NCBI GenBank assembly: GCA_946408355.1
Contig: CAMJRX010000010.1
Span: 1 to 64,000, forward strand
Length of the DNA stretch: 64,000 nt
From: an uncultured Selenomonadales bacterium
GTDB taxonomy: Bacteria > Bacillota > Negativicutes > Selenomonadales > Selenomonadaceae
Reading direction: 5' to 3'
The notes under the pieces are model-generated. The model was not told the DNA's origin. It made no database searches and worked only from the letters and a program-made list of their open reading frames with translations. Below, one piece after another: positions 36,818 through 46,207 of this stretch (the first letter of the stretch is position 1; the number at the start of each line of letters is the position of its first letter). The position numbers were made by a program, and so were the translations under genes.

Positions 36818-38716
36818 ATGAAAATTGCCAACCTCAGCGAATACGGTCTTTATCTGTTCCATCAAGGCACGAATTATCGCGCTTATGAAATGCTAGGTGC
36901 ACACTTTATCGAACGCGACGGCAAAAAGGGCGTGCGCTTTGCAGTTTGGGCACCTCATGCAAAATCCGTTAGTGTCGTCGGCGACTTCAACAACTGGGAT
37001 AATCGCGTTAATCGTATGATTCAGCTTGAAGACGGCGAAACGTGGGAAACTTTTATCGAAGGGCTTAAGCAAGGCGACCTCTACAAATACGCAATTCTTC
37101 CGCCAAATGGACCGCACATCATGAAAGACGACCCCTATGGCTTTTGGGCGGAAAAACGTCCTAACACCGCGTCGAAACTCTACAACCTCGAAGACTACGA
37201 CTGGCAAGATAACGAGTGGCAAGAACTTAAAAAACGTAAATCCTCTTATTCGCACCCAATGCTGATTTATGAAGTGCACGCCGGCTCTTGGCAACGCAAA
37301 GGCAGAGATTATCTTACTTATCGCGAACTTGCCGACAAGTTGATTAAATACGTCAAGGAAATGCACTACACGCATATTGAGTTCATGCCGCTAACTGAAC
37401 ACCCGCTTGACAATTCGTGGGGCTATCAAACAACGGGATATTTTGCTGTAACAAGCCGTTATGGCGAGCCGAATGATTTTCGCTACTTAGTTGAGACGGC
37501 GCACAAAAATAATATCGGCGTGATAATGGATTGGGTACCTGGTCATTTCTGCAAAGATACTCAAGGCTTGCGCGAATTCGACGGCGTTAATCTCTACGAA
37601 TCCGACAACACGCAACGTTCAAAAAATCGCGGCTGGGGAACGATTAATTTCGACTACGGGCGCACCGAAGTTCAAAGCTTTTTAATATCAAACGCGCTGT
37701 TTTGGTTCGAGGAGTTTCATATTGACGGCTTAAGGATTGACGGCGTGGCAAATATGTTGTATCTTAACTTCGGACGCGAGGAGGGGGAATGGACTCCAAA
37801 TCGCTACGGCGACACCGGCAATCTTGAGGCGGTTGAATTCCTTAAAAAACTCAACGAAACTGTTTTCAAGTATAATCCCCAAGCGTTGATGATGGCGGAA
37901 GAATCGACTTCGTGGCCGCTTATATCCAAACCGGTTTATATGGGCGGCATGGGCTTTAACTACAAGTGGAACATGGGCTGGATGAATGACATGTTGTTTT
38001 ATGTCAGCCTCGACCCGATTTATCGCAAATGGAATCACGACAAAGTTACTTTCTCGTTTATGTATGCGTTCGCGGAAAATTTTATCCTGCCGCTTTCGCA
38101 CGACGAAGTTGTTCACGGCAAGCGATCTTTGATTGAAAAAATGCCCGGCGAATATGAGCAGAAATTTGCGGGCTTGAGATGTTTTTTCGGCTACTGGATG
38201 GCGCACCCCGGCAAAAAGCTTTTGTTTATGGGCGGCGAGTTCGGGCAGTTTATCGAATGGAACGAAAACGACAGCTTAGATTGGCACCTCGTCGAGCAAT
38301 ACGAAAAACATAAGCAGTTGCAGGAATATTCGCGGGCGTTGAACAAATTTTATATTAATAACAAATCGCTCTGGCAAGTGGATTTTGATTGGAACGGTTT
38401 TCAGTGGATTGACTGCAACGACAACGATAACAGCATAGTTTCCTTTATTCGCAAGGCGGAAAATAGCGACGATTACTTGATTGCAATTTCCAACTTTACG
38501 CCAATGCGGCACGAGGGCTATCGAATCGGCGTCCCCGATAAAGGAAGTTATGTCGAAGTGTTTAACTCGGACGCGGAAGAATTCGGCGGCAGTGGCATAA
38601 AAAATTCCGGTGCTCTCTTAACCGAAGAAATTCCGTATCACAACCGCAATCACTCAATAACCTTGACAATTCCGCCATTGGCAACAATTTACCTTAAACA
38701 CGACGTGATTGTTTAG
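36818..38716 (+). CDS. glgB: 1,4-alpha-glucan branching enzyme
   Basis: A 632-residue GH13 branching enzyme. It has the N-terminal CBM48 (GVRFAVWAPHAKSVSVVGDFNNWD). The catalytic barrel motifs are VIMDWVPGHF, DGLRIDGVANMLY with the nucleophile Asp, LMMAEESTSWP with the acid/base Glu, and LPLSHDEVVHGKRSL. It introduces alpha-1,6 branches into GlgA products. The start ATG has an AAGGGAGG SD. Confidence 0.98.
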   Translation: MKIANLSEYGLYLFHQGTNYRAYEMLGAHFIERDGKKGVRFAVWAPHAKSVSVVGDFNNWDNRVNRMIQLEDGETWETFIEGLKQGDLYKYAILPPNGPHIMKDDPYGFWAEKRPNTASKLYNLEDYDWQDNEWQELKKRKSSYSHPMLIYEVHAGSWQRKGRDYLTYRELADKLIKYVKEMHYTHIEFMPLTEHPLDNSWGYQTTGYFAVTSRYGEPNDFRYLVETAHKNNIGVIMDWVPGHFCKDTQGLREFDGVNLYESDNTQRSKNRGWGTINFDYGRTEVQSFLISNALFWFEEFHIDGLRIDGVANMLYLNFGREEGEWTPNRYGDTGNLEAVEFLKKLNETVFKYNPQALMMAEESTSWPLISKPVYMGGMGFNYKWNMGWMNDMLFYVSLDPIYRKWNHDKVTFSFMYAFAENFILPLSHDEVVHGKRSLIEKMPGEYEQKFAGLRCFFGYWMAHPGKKLLFMGGEFGQFIEWNENDSLDWHLVEQYEKHKQLQEYSRALNKFYINNKSLWQVDFDWNGFQWIDCNDNDNSIVSFIRKAENSDDYLIAISNFTPMRHEGYRIGVPDKGSYVEVFNSDAEEFGGSGIKNSGALLTEEIPYHNRNHSITLTIPPLATIYLKHDVIV

Positions 38717-38778
38717 GTGTATAAATTAAAAAGATATTTTTCCCAACAACAAGATAAAACAGGAGGGAGTTTATAATT

Positions 38779-40227
38779 ATGAAAGTTCTTTATGTGGCGT
38801 CTGAAGCTGTGCCGTTTATTAAGACTGGCGGTTTGGCTGATGTGGCAGGTTCTCTCCCCAAAGCTCTTAAAGAGCAGGGCGTTGATGTTCGCGTTATCCT
38901 CCCAAAGTTCAGCAAAATCGGCGAGAAATATCGCGAAGGTATGGAGCACGTTTACGACGGGACAATCCCCGTTTCTTGGCGTACGAAATACGTCGGCATT
39001 GATAAATATGAGCTTGACGGCGTGACTTATTATTTCGTCGACAATGAAGAATATTTTGCACGCGAAGGGCTTTACGGCTACGACGACGACGCGGAACGTT
39101 ATTCGTTCTTCTGCCGTGCGATTCTGAATTGCTTGCCCGCGCTTGACTTCTGGCCCGATGTTATTAACGCTAACGATTGGCACGCCGGCTTAGTTCCCGT
39201 TCTGCTGAAACTCGAACATCAGGGCGACGAACGCTACGAAAATATTAAGACGCTGTACACGATTCACAACCTCAAATATCAAGGCGTCTTCACAAAAGAT
39301 ATTATGGGCGACGTTCTCGGACTCGACTGGAAATATTTTAACAATGGCGACCTCGAATTCTATGATGCGGTTAACTTCATGAAAGGCGGCATTATCTACG
39401 CCGATTACGTCTCGACTGTCAGCAAAACTTATGCGCAGGAAATTCAGTATGAATATTTCGGCGAACACCTCGACGGTCTCCTTCGTAGCCGCAAAGATGA
39501 TTTGTACGGCATTGTCAACGGCATTGACTACACCGTATTTAATCCTGCGACCGATAAGAACTTGTTCGTAAACTATGATAACTCCGACGCTTACGCCGCA
39601 TTCGATAAGAAGTGCGAAAACAAAATTAAGCTCCAAGAGTTGCTTGGACTTCCGCAGGGCAGAAAAATTCCGATTGTGTCAATGGTTACTCGTCTCGTTG
39701 CGGCTAAAGGTCTTGACCTCGTTGTCCGCATGATGGACGAACTTTTACAGCATGAGGATTTCCAATTCGTTCTTTTGGGCACCGGCGATAAAGTTTATGA
39801 GGATTGGTTCAAAGGTTTGGCGTGGAGATACCCGCAAAAAGTTTCAGCGAATATTTATTTCTCGAATGAACTTGCGCAGAGGATTTACGCCTCGTCCGAT
39901 ATTTTCCTTATGCCGTCCAATTACGAGCCTTGCGGCATTGGTCAGCTTATCGCCATGCGCTATGGTGCGGCTCCCGTCGTACGTGAAACTGGCGGCTTAA
40001 AAGATACCGTTCAGCAATACGACAAGTACACCAAACAGGGCAACGGCTTTGTGTTCTCGAATTACAACGCGCATGAAATGATGTATGCTCTCAAGCGTGC
40101 ACTGTCGACTTACGCGCAGTTTGAAGTTTGGCTCCAAATTTCTTCTAACGCCATGAACAGCGACTACAGCTGGAAGAATTCGGCGCACGAATACATTGAA
40201 CTTTACAAGAAACTTATCAACAGCTGA
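38779..40227 (+). CDS. glgA: glycogen synthase
   Basis: A 482-residue GT5 glycosyltransferase using ADP-glucose. The N-terminal KVLYVASEAVPFIKTGGLADVAGSLPKAL has the KTGGL ADP-glucose loop, and the C-terminal domain has IFLMPSNYEPCGIGQLIAMRYGAAPVVRETGGLKDTV with the catalytic Glu. It ends the glycogen operon, as the terminator after it shows. Confidence 0.98.
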   Translation: MKVLYVASEAVPFIKTGGLADVAGSLPKALKEQGVDVRVILPKFSKIGEKYREGMEHVYDGTIPVSWRTKYVGIDKYELDGVTYYFVDNEEYFAREGLYGYDDDAERYSFFCRAILNCLPALDFWPDVINANDWHAGLVPVLLKLEHQGDERYENIKTLYTIHNLKYQGVFTKDIMGDVLGLDWKYFNNGDLEFYDAVNFMKGGIIYADYVSTVSKTYAQEIQYEYFGEHLDGLLRSRKDDLYGIVNGIDYTVFNPATDKNLFVNYDNSDAYAAFDKKCENKIKLQELLGLPQGRKIPIVSMVTRLVAAKGLDLVVRMMDELLQHEDFQFVLLGTGDKVYEDWFKGLAWRYPQKVSANIYFSNELAQRIYASSDIFLMPSNYEPCGIGQLIAMRYGAAPVVRETGGLKDTVQQYDKYTKQGNGFVFSNYNAHEMMYALKRALSTYAQFEVWLQISSNAMNSDYSWKNSAHEYIELYKKLINS

Positions 40228-40245
40228 TATAAAAATTTTAATCAC

Positions 40246-40280
40246 AATCCGGCGGGTAAAAGGCTCGTCGGATTTTTTTA
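40246..40280 (+). terminator. terminator of the glycogen operon
   Basis: AATCCGGCGGG-N7-CTCGTCGGATT forms an 11-bp stem with two G-T pairs, followed by a run of T. Confidence 0.92.
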
Positions 40281-40308
40281 TTGACATATCGGCAAATTCT
40301 AGTAAACT
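40281..40308 (+). promoter_or_regulatory. promoter of the MATE/ATP-grasp unit
   Basis: TTGACA (40281-40286), 16-bp spacer, TAAACT (40303-40308), directly after the glgA terminator. The -10 box is moderate. Confidence 0.55.
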
Positions 40309-40327
40309 AAAGGACATTGGTAAAAGT

Positions 40328-40375
40328 ATGAAACAAGAAATAATTTTAAATATACAACACGACGGTTTTAAGTAA
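40328..40375 (+). CDS. 15-codon leader ORF overlapping the MATE start
   Basis: An ORF encoding MKQEIILNIQHDGFK whose stop overlaps the MATE start as TAATG. AAAGGA lies ~13 nt before its ATG. The MATE ATG itself has no good SD, so translation of this ORF probably delivers ribosomes to it. It might also be a real peptide (regulator or substrate). The assignment rests only on position and coupling. Confidence 0.4.
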   Translation: MKQEIILNIQHDGFK

Positions 40376-42165
40376 TGGGAAAATTTTTTAATAATCAAAA
40401 CTCCTCTGTCGAAGTCGGCAAGGAAAGTTTGAAACGAAATTACAAAATTTTACTCAATAAATTTGTTCGTTATTTAATCCCCACAATGATAACAACGATT
40501 GCCTTATCGCTCAATGAATTTGTTGATAGTATGTTTGTAGCAAATTTACTCGGCAGTGAGGCTATGGGGATAGTAAATTTGGGTTTTCCCGTCATGTTGC
40601 TCATGGCTGCCATTTACACGCTTCTCGGCACCGGCGGAGCAACTCTGTATGCAATTTGCTTGGGTGAACGCCAATCGGTAAAAGCCGGTAAAATATTATT
40701 CCTGTCTTTAGCGGCGGCACTTTTCTGCGGTTTGCTTATATTTGCAGTCGGCAAAATTTTTCCTGAGCCGTTAATTTCCCTCTTGTGTCACGAAAAAACT
40801 TTGACGGCGGACTTTGCTCCATACTTTCAGGCACTGATATTTTCGGCACCGTTTTTAATTTTTGTGCTAACGCTTGTATCCTTTCTGCCGCCGAGTGGCG
40901 CACCTGCATTGGCAACGGTCGTTAATGTAATTGCCAACGTCGTCAATCTGATTATGGACTACGTTTATATCACTTATTTTGACATGGGCGTTGCTGGAGC
41001 GGCGTGGGCTACGCTGACAGGATACATTGCAGGGGTACTCATACTGTCGATAATCTTTTTGCGCGACGGAATGAAATTACATTTTTACAAAGCAGGTCGC
41101 CAAGATTTAAATCTTTTGCTTGAATCTGCAACTACAGGAGCGGCGGCGGCACTTACCCAACTGGGCTTTGCAATAAAATTCACCTTTTGTAACATATTGG
41201 CTGCTACTTACGGCGGAACTGTCGGAGTCGTGGCATTCGCGTTTTGCCTACAGATAATGTCGTTTGTGGCTGTTTTTTACGGCGGAATTATTTGCGCGGC
41301 TTTGCCGATTTTAGGCGTTTTGCATGGCGAGCACGATTTTTCAGGGCGTCATCACTTGTTGAAAATTTCCTGTCTGTGCGAGTTGATAATCGTTTCGGCA
41401 CTGGTTTTTTGGTTTGAAATTGCACCTCAACAAGCGATAAATATTTACAATATCACAGATCCGTCAGCAATGTCATTGGCTGAAAGAGGTTTGAGAATTT
41501 TTTCCCTGTCTTTTATACTGCGGAGTTTATGTATAACGTTCATGTACTATCTACAAATTCTGCAAAAAAAATATTATGCAATGATAATCAGCTTGTTTGA
41601 TGGATTCGTTGGAATTGTTCCTCTCGCTTGGCTCATGTGTCAATTAATGGGAATGGACGGTCTTTGGTGGACATACCTTTTAAACAGCGTAATGCTCTTT
41701 GCGGGCATGTTATTTTGGAATTATCATCTTGTCCGAAAGCCCGACAGCAACTATACGGGATTATTACTTTCCGAACGTGACGAGCAGGCAAAGCAAGTTT
41801 GGGATTTTACCATGACAAGCAATGTTCAGGATATTTCTTTTGTTTCCGAGCAACTTTGCGCGTTGGGGGAAAAAGGCGGTCTGAACCACAAGCAAGCAAT
41901 GAAGTTTGGACTTGCCGTCGAAGAAATGGTTGTATACACGAGCAATCATATAAACAAGCAATTTCCTATCGATATTTTGGTACGATTATATGATGACCGC
42001 ATTGAAATAAATTTTCGTAGTTTGGGAAGTTCTTTCAGTCCGTTGAGTGATACCGATAGCGATGACACGTTAAATTTGCGATTGTTGAGAGCATTGGCTG
42101 TTTCTCTGGAATATGATTATATAATGGGAATGAACAGCACGAAAATTATATTGGAGAGAAAATAA
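40375..42165 (+). CDS. MATE-family transporter with C-terminal RsbW-like ATPase domain
   Basis: A 596-residue protein. Residues ~25-455 form a MATE (multidrug/oligosaccharide/flippase) transporter with 12 membrane segments: LIPTMITTIALSLNEFVDSMFVANLLGSEAM and LVSFLPPSGAPALATVVNVIANVVN. Residues ~470-596 are a soluble GHKL/anti-sigma-type ATPase domain: FGLAVEEMVVYTSNHI (the E..N box region), a strand pair VRLYDDRIEINFRSLGSSF, and the closing MGMNSTKIILERK. The usual N of the N-box is shifted or replaced, so ATP binding is uncertain. It is translated right after a 15-codon ORF and 17 bp before the ATP-grasp gene, which suggests export of that enzyme's product. Confidence 0.85.
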   Translation: MGKFFNNQNSSVEVGKESLKRNYKILLNKFVRYLIPTMITTIALSLNEFVDSMFVANLLGSEAMGIVNLGFPVMLLMAAIYTLLGTGGATLYAICLGERQSVKAGKILFLSLAAALFCGLLIFAVGKIFPEPLISLLCHEKTLTADFAPYFQALIFSAPFLIFVLTLVSFLPPSGAPALATVVNVIANVVNLIMDYVYITYFDMGVAGAAWATLTGYIAGVLILSIIFLRDGMKLHFYKAGRQDLNLLLESATTGAAAALTQLGFAIKFTFCNILAATYGGTVGVVAFAFCLQIMSFVAVFYGGIICAALPILGVLHGEHDFSGRHHLLKISCLCELIIVSALVFWFEIAPQQAINIYNITDPSAMSLAERGLRIFSLSFILRSLCITFMYYLQILQKKYYAMIISLFDGFVGIVPLAWLMCQLMGMDGLWWTYLLNSVMLFAGMLFWNYHLVRKPDSNYTGLLLSERDEQAKQVWDFTMTSNVQDISFVSEQLCALGEKGGLNHKQAMKFGLAVEEMVVYTSNHINKQFPIDILVRLYDDRIEINFRSLGSSFSPLSDTDSDDTLNLRLLRALAVSLEYDYIMGMNSTKIILERK

Positions 42166-42182
42166 CAAGGAGGAAAGATCGC

Positions 42183-43874
42183 GTGAAGAAAAAAATTGTG
42201 TTGGTGGAATGCTGGTCTACAGGTGCAAATTATGTGGAAGATATACTCAAGCGCGGCTATGAGCCGGTAATTGTAGAAGCCTCCGATTATATAGGCACTG
42301 AGGCAGACGTTGCTTTGTTTAGGCAAATTCGCGATTTCACGCAAAAGAAACTTCCGCCTGACGTAAAGATAATCAGAGAAAATCCCGACTACAACGAAAT
42401 TTTGCGGCAAGTGCGCGAGATTCAGCCTTTGCATATAATCGCAGGTAGCGAGTTCGGCGTAGGGTTAACCGTTCGTTTGGCACATGATTTGGGACTGCCC
42501 GGCAATCCCATAGAGAGATTGTCTGCAATGACGCAGAAAGACGCCATGCACGAGGCATTGAAAGCGCACGGACTTAGATATATTCGCGGGAAAATCGTCA
42601 ACTCTGTACAAGAGGCAGCAGATTTTTACGATGAAATCGGCGCAGAAGGTATCGTCGTGAAACGCACGCGAGGTGCCGCTACTCAAGGACTTCACCTTTG
42701 CGATAACCGCGAAGATATGCTAAAAGCTGTAGAAACGGAACTTAAAAAGCATGTAAGTATAAGTACGGAAAAAAGCGATGTCCTGTTGCAGGAGCGAATT
42801 AATGGGCGAGAATTTATCGTGAACACGGTATCTTTGAACGGAGAACACCGCCTGGTATCTATTTGGGAATATGACAAAGTAAAAATGCCAAATGGCACAA
42901 ATGCTTACAATTACGCCGAAACAGTCAATGAACTGACAATCGGACATTCGCGGCTTATTCGCTATGCGTTCGAGGTTGCCGATGCAATCGGTATCAAGTA
43001 CGGTCCAGTTCACGGCGAGTATATGATAGACGAAAAAGGTCCCGTGCTGATTGAAGTTAATTGCCGTCCAATGGGGGGTTCCATGCCGCGACAATTTGTG
43101 GATATGGCGTTCGGTCAACACGAAACGGACAGTGCCCTTGAGGCTTATCTTGATCCGGAAGGGTTTGCGCTCAAAAAGCAACAATTATATCGTCCCTTGC
43201 GCAAGGCAGCGTTAAAATTTTTTATCCTGCCCGATGATACGCCTGCAGATACCGCTCCTATACTTTCAATTAGCCGCCAACTGAAAAGTTATTATCAAGG
43301 TAGCTTTGACCGCGTGGGGCGAGAAACTGTTTTGGCAAAAACGAGAGATGTGGAAACTGCAGGCGGCGTAGTGTACATGATTCACGATAATGACAAAGTT
43401 GTTAAGCGTGAGCTTAAATTGTTGCATACTTTGGAAATGAAGTACCCGCGCATTTTGTTCCATAACTTGCAACCCGAAGGGCAAAAGTCCGAAGAAAATT
43501 TCGACTTGCCAAAAATTATGGATATGGCTGCTTGTCATGGTGCGACGCTAGTATTTTCCGACAACTTGACTCAAGCGGAAGGTGTAACTGTTGTGAACAC
43601 GGACGATTTGCAAGATGTTTATGACGGCTTTGATCAAGGTATTCTCGATTTGCAGGAAGATACGAGCTTTAAAGATCTTGAAAGCCTGTTGCAACAGATA
43701 TTTACATTCTTCCGTAAAGTGCGGCAGGGTGGGCGTATCATAGTGGCGGAGACAACATATCGCCGATTGCCTTACGGAATGGACGGTATGGACATATTGG
43801 CAAAGCTTGGCGGTCTGCGAATAGAAGTTCCGCCTTCAGGCAAATCATCACTGTTAGTCGCTACGGTTCTATAA
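42183..43874 (+). CDS. ATP-grasp ligase (L-amino-acid-ligase type) with C-terminal extension
   Basis: A 563-residue protein starting at GTG after AAGGAGG. The N-terminal ~95 residues are a Rossmann-like pre-ATP-grasp domain (KIVLVECWSTGANYVEDILKRGYEPVIVEAS). Residues ~100-310 are the ATP-grasp fold: MTQKDAMHEALKAHGL, EGIVVKRTRGAATQGLHLC, LLQERINGREFIVNTVS, and the metal-binding end GPVLIEVNCRPMGG. The region resembles ligases such as BacD, which join amino acids through acyl phosphates. The last ~160 residues end in GGRIIVAETTYRR and LGGLRIEVPPSGKSSL, with a methyltransferase-like look but no clear SAM motif. The product is unknown, possibly a dipeptide-type metabolite. Confidence 0.8.
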   Translation: MKKKIVLVECWSTGANYVEDILKRGYEPVIVEASDYIGTEADVALFRQIRDFTQKKLPPDVKIIRENPDYNEILRQVREIQPLHIIAGSEFGVGLTVRLAHDLGLPGNPIERLSAMTQKDAMHEALKAHGLRYIRGKIVNSVQEAADFYDEIGAEGIVVKRTRGAATQGLHLCDNREDMLKAVETELKKHVSISTEKSDVLLQERINGREFIVNTVSLNGEHRLVSIWEYDKVKMPNGTNAYNYAETVNELTIGHSRLIRYAFEVADAIGIKYGPVHGEYMIDEKGPVLIEVNCRPMGGSMPRQFVDMAFGQHETDSALEAYLDPEGFALKKQQLYRPLRKAALKFFILPDDTPADTAPILSISRQLKSYYQGSFDRVGRETVLAKTRDVETAGGVVYMIHDNDKVVKRELKLLHTLEMKYPRILFHNLQPEGQKSEENFDLPKIMDMAACHGATLVFSDNLTQAEGVTVVNTDDLQDVYDGFDQGILDLQEDTSFKDLESLLQQIFTFFRKVRQGGRIIVAETTYRRLPYGMDGMDILAKLGGLRIEVPPSGKSSLLVATVL

Positions 43875-43939
43875 CGAGATTTTTAATTCTAATTAATACA
43901 ATTATTGGCGTTTCCGCAGAGGAGGTAGAAGGGACTGCA

Positions 43940-44917
43940 ATGGTAAGAAGAGATAGCAGAGCCCGATTAAGCGGCGGCGGTCGACAATGCGTCGGTTGCG
44001 GGCGATTGATAAAAGGCGGACTTTATTGCGAGTCGTGTCTTGAAAAATTTAGAGAACGGGCAAAAGTTCAGGGCGAACGCATGGAAACTTTAAAAAGCAA
44101 CGCCCTAAAAAAAGTCGCCGAAGACAGAGTAGAGACTATAATTATGATTGTCAACAGCGACGAACGCAACTTGAGCATAACCAAAATCGTTTTGGAGCGC
44201 GGCTTGCCCGAATACAAAATTCTTGCAGTAAATAATCCTTTGACTGCGATAAATACGCTCGTTAGCCGCGAAATAAATCTTGTTGTTTTGGACGCAGATT
44301 ATAATGGGCTGGACATGTTGCGGCGAATTCGCGAAGACGACCGCTTTAAAACTGTGCCCGTAATGATGATGTCCGGCTCGACGCGGCGGGAAATTGTCGC
44401 TGATGTTTTTTCGCTCGGCGTGCAAGATTACGTTTCAAAACCTTGCGCCCCAAAAGATTTAGTCGGACGTGTCAATAAAGTTATAACGGGCAAAGACTTT
44501 AAAGGCGAAACCGCGCCCGCTGTCGAAACGCCGCAAAGAGGTTCTTTCAGTGTCTTGCTTATTGACGATGATATTTTCGACTTACGGCAGGAAAGAGAGA
44601 CGCTAAAAAATCGTCTGCCCTGCGCTATAACTACAGCTCAAAGCGCGGCAGAGGGCATGAGAATTTTGGAGAGCAACGGCGCAGATTTGGTTCTCGTCAA
44701 TTTGGATATGCCCTTCGTCAACGGCTTGAAATTTTTATCGCTCGTCGACAACAATCCAAAGCTTAGAAATATCCCCGTGATAATCATGACGGAAACGCGA
44801 GACTTTGCGGTTATCAGCGAAATAAATAAATCGTCTGCGGCGGGGCACGTCAAAAAACCGAATTTCACAGAGGACGGCTTGGCTTTAATTGAATCTAAAC
44901 TTCGCAAGCGCAGATAA
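43940..44917 (+). CDS. two-receiver response regulator with N-terminal zinc-finger-like motif
   Basis: A 325-residue protein. The N-terminus has CVGCGRLIKGGLYCESC, a C-x2-C/C-x2-C zinc-ribbon-like element. Residues ~65-180 are a receiver domain with the acceptor in LVVLDADYNGLDML and the conserved Lys in VSKPCAP. Residues ~195-325 are a second receiver (VLLIDDDIFD) in which the acceptor position is Asn (LVLVNLDMPFVNG), so it probably cannot be phosphorylated. There is no DNA-binding output domain. The partner kinase is not in the window. It follows the ATP-grasp gene by 65 bp. Confidence 0.85.
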   Translation: MVRRDSRARLSGGGRQCVGCGRLIKGGLYCESCLEKFRERAKVQGERMETLKSNALKKVAEDRVETIIMIVNSDERNLSITKIVLERGLPEYKILAVNNPLTAINTLVSREINLVVLDADYNGLDMLRRIREDDRFKTVPVMMMSGSTRREIVADVFSLGVQDYVSKPCAPKDLVGRVNKVITGKDFKGETAPAVETPQRGSFSVLLIDDDIFDLRQERETLKNRLPCAITTAQSAAEGMRILESNGADLVLVNLDMPFVNGLKFLSLVDNNPKLRNIPVIIMTETRDFAVISEINKSSAAGHVKKPNFTEDGLALIESKLRKRR

Positions 44918-44934
44918 ATTGAGGTGAAAAATTT

Positions 44935-46182
44935 TTGAGTGTCGATAAGGATTTGTTTCTCTACGATTTGGCGGTCGTGGCTATTCTGAAAAATGAGGGA
45001 CGTTACCTTAAAGAATGGCTCGATTATCATTTGCTCGCTGGAGTTGAACATTTTTATCTTTACAACAACGACAGCATTGATAATTACAATGAAGTTATTG
45101 CGCCTTATGTAGACGCCGGCTTGGTTACAAGTAAATATTTTCCTGGCAATATAATGCAATTCGTGGCTTACTTTGATGCAGTTCAAGATTATCGATTTCA
45201 TTGCAGATATATAGCGTTCATTGATTTGGACGAATTTATTTTTCCTAAAAATACCACCGGTACGATAATGGAAACTGCTGACAAAATTTTGTCTAATGAT
45301 CCAGAAGCTTCCGGTTTAGGTATTCATTGGCAGTGCTTTGGCTCGAATGGACAAGAAAAGGCAGATTATTCTCGTGGTGTTTTAGAACGCTTTACTAGGC
45401 GTGCAAAGAAAGATTACTTTTACGATAGAGGTAGTAACACCGGAAGTGGCAATATTTTTTTTAAATCCCTATTAAATCCTCGACGTATTAAAAGTGTTAA
45501 TATTCATTTTGCGCAATACTTTGATGAACATTACACCATAAACGAGAATGGGAGCAAACTCCCAAATGCATTTGGTTTTTATCCCGTCACGGCAGAAAAA
45601 ATTGTAGTTAATCATTATATAGTAAAATCCCGCGAAGAATTCAACTCAAAGCTGACGCGAGGTAGAGCAGGTATTAATCGCAATTTGTCTATAGAGTTTT
45701 TTTATGATTATGATCGTAATGATGAATTCGATGACGACATTTTGAAATACCGCGCCGCACGTGAAAAAATTTTTTCTCTCAAGAGTGATACACAACGGAT
45801 TAGCCGTGTTATAGAAACTTTGACAAAAACTTTATCGCAATACGCCGACGACGAAATTTTCGATTTGGAGACGGCGTTGACTTGTCGGGCGTTAAGTGCT
45901 TACCTGCTGAAAAAATTTCCGAATGAGGAACGCTTTAAAGTTTTTGAAGAGGCGTCGCTTGCCGCAATTTTAAAATCTCTTGACGGACTTAAACTTTCTG
46001 AAGTTCAGCTTTTGATGGACGAATTGCCTAATCTTTTAATTTTGCCTTATCCTATTGTTGAGGAGCTTCGTGACGTTTCAATTCAAATTACGTCGCAGAT
46101 GATGAATTTAATGCGCGAAAAAACCCTTTGGAAAGATTTTCTTGAATGGAATTATCTGTATCGCCTTCTGAAGAGTTTGTAA
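44935..46182 (+). CDS. GT92 (DUF23)-type glycosyltransferase
   Basis: A 415-residue protein starting at TTG after GAGGTG. Its N-terminal ~250 residues match the GT92/DUF23 family: VAILKNEGRYLKEWLDYHLLAGVEHFYLYNND, IAFIDLDEFIFP with the DxD nucleotide-sugar/metal site, HWQCFGSNGQ, and VNHYIVKSREEF. The C-terminal ~130 residues are helical and not recognised. It likely transfers a sugar onto a surface glycan or protein in the cytoplasm. The broken copy at 8.1-8.6 kb is a close paralogue of its first ~170 residues. Confidence 0.85.
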   Translation: MSVDKDLFLYDLAVVAILKNEGRYLKEWLDYHLLAGVEHFYLYNNDSIDNYNEVIAPYVDAGLVTSKYFPGNIMQFVAYFDAVQDYRFHCRYIAFIDLDEFIFPKNTTGTIMETADKILSNDPEASGLGIHWQCFGSNGQEKADYSRGVLERFTRRAKKDYFYDRGSNTGSGNIFFKSLLNPRRIKSVNIHFAQYFDEHYTINENGSKLPNAFGFYPVTAEKIVVNHYIVKSREEFNSKLTRGRAGINRNLSIEFFYDYDRNDEFDDDILKYRAAREKIFSLKSDTQRISRVIETLTKTLSQYADDEIFDLETALTCRALSAYLLKKFPNEERFKVFEEASLAAILKSLDGLKLSEVQLLMDELPNLLILPYPIVEELRDVSIQITSQMMNLMREKTLWKDFLEWNYLYRLLKSL

Positions 46183-46207
46183 TAAAAATTTTTAGGGAGT
46201 GGATTAA

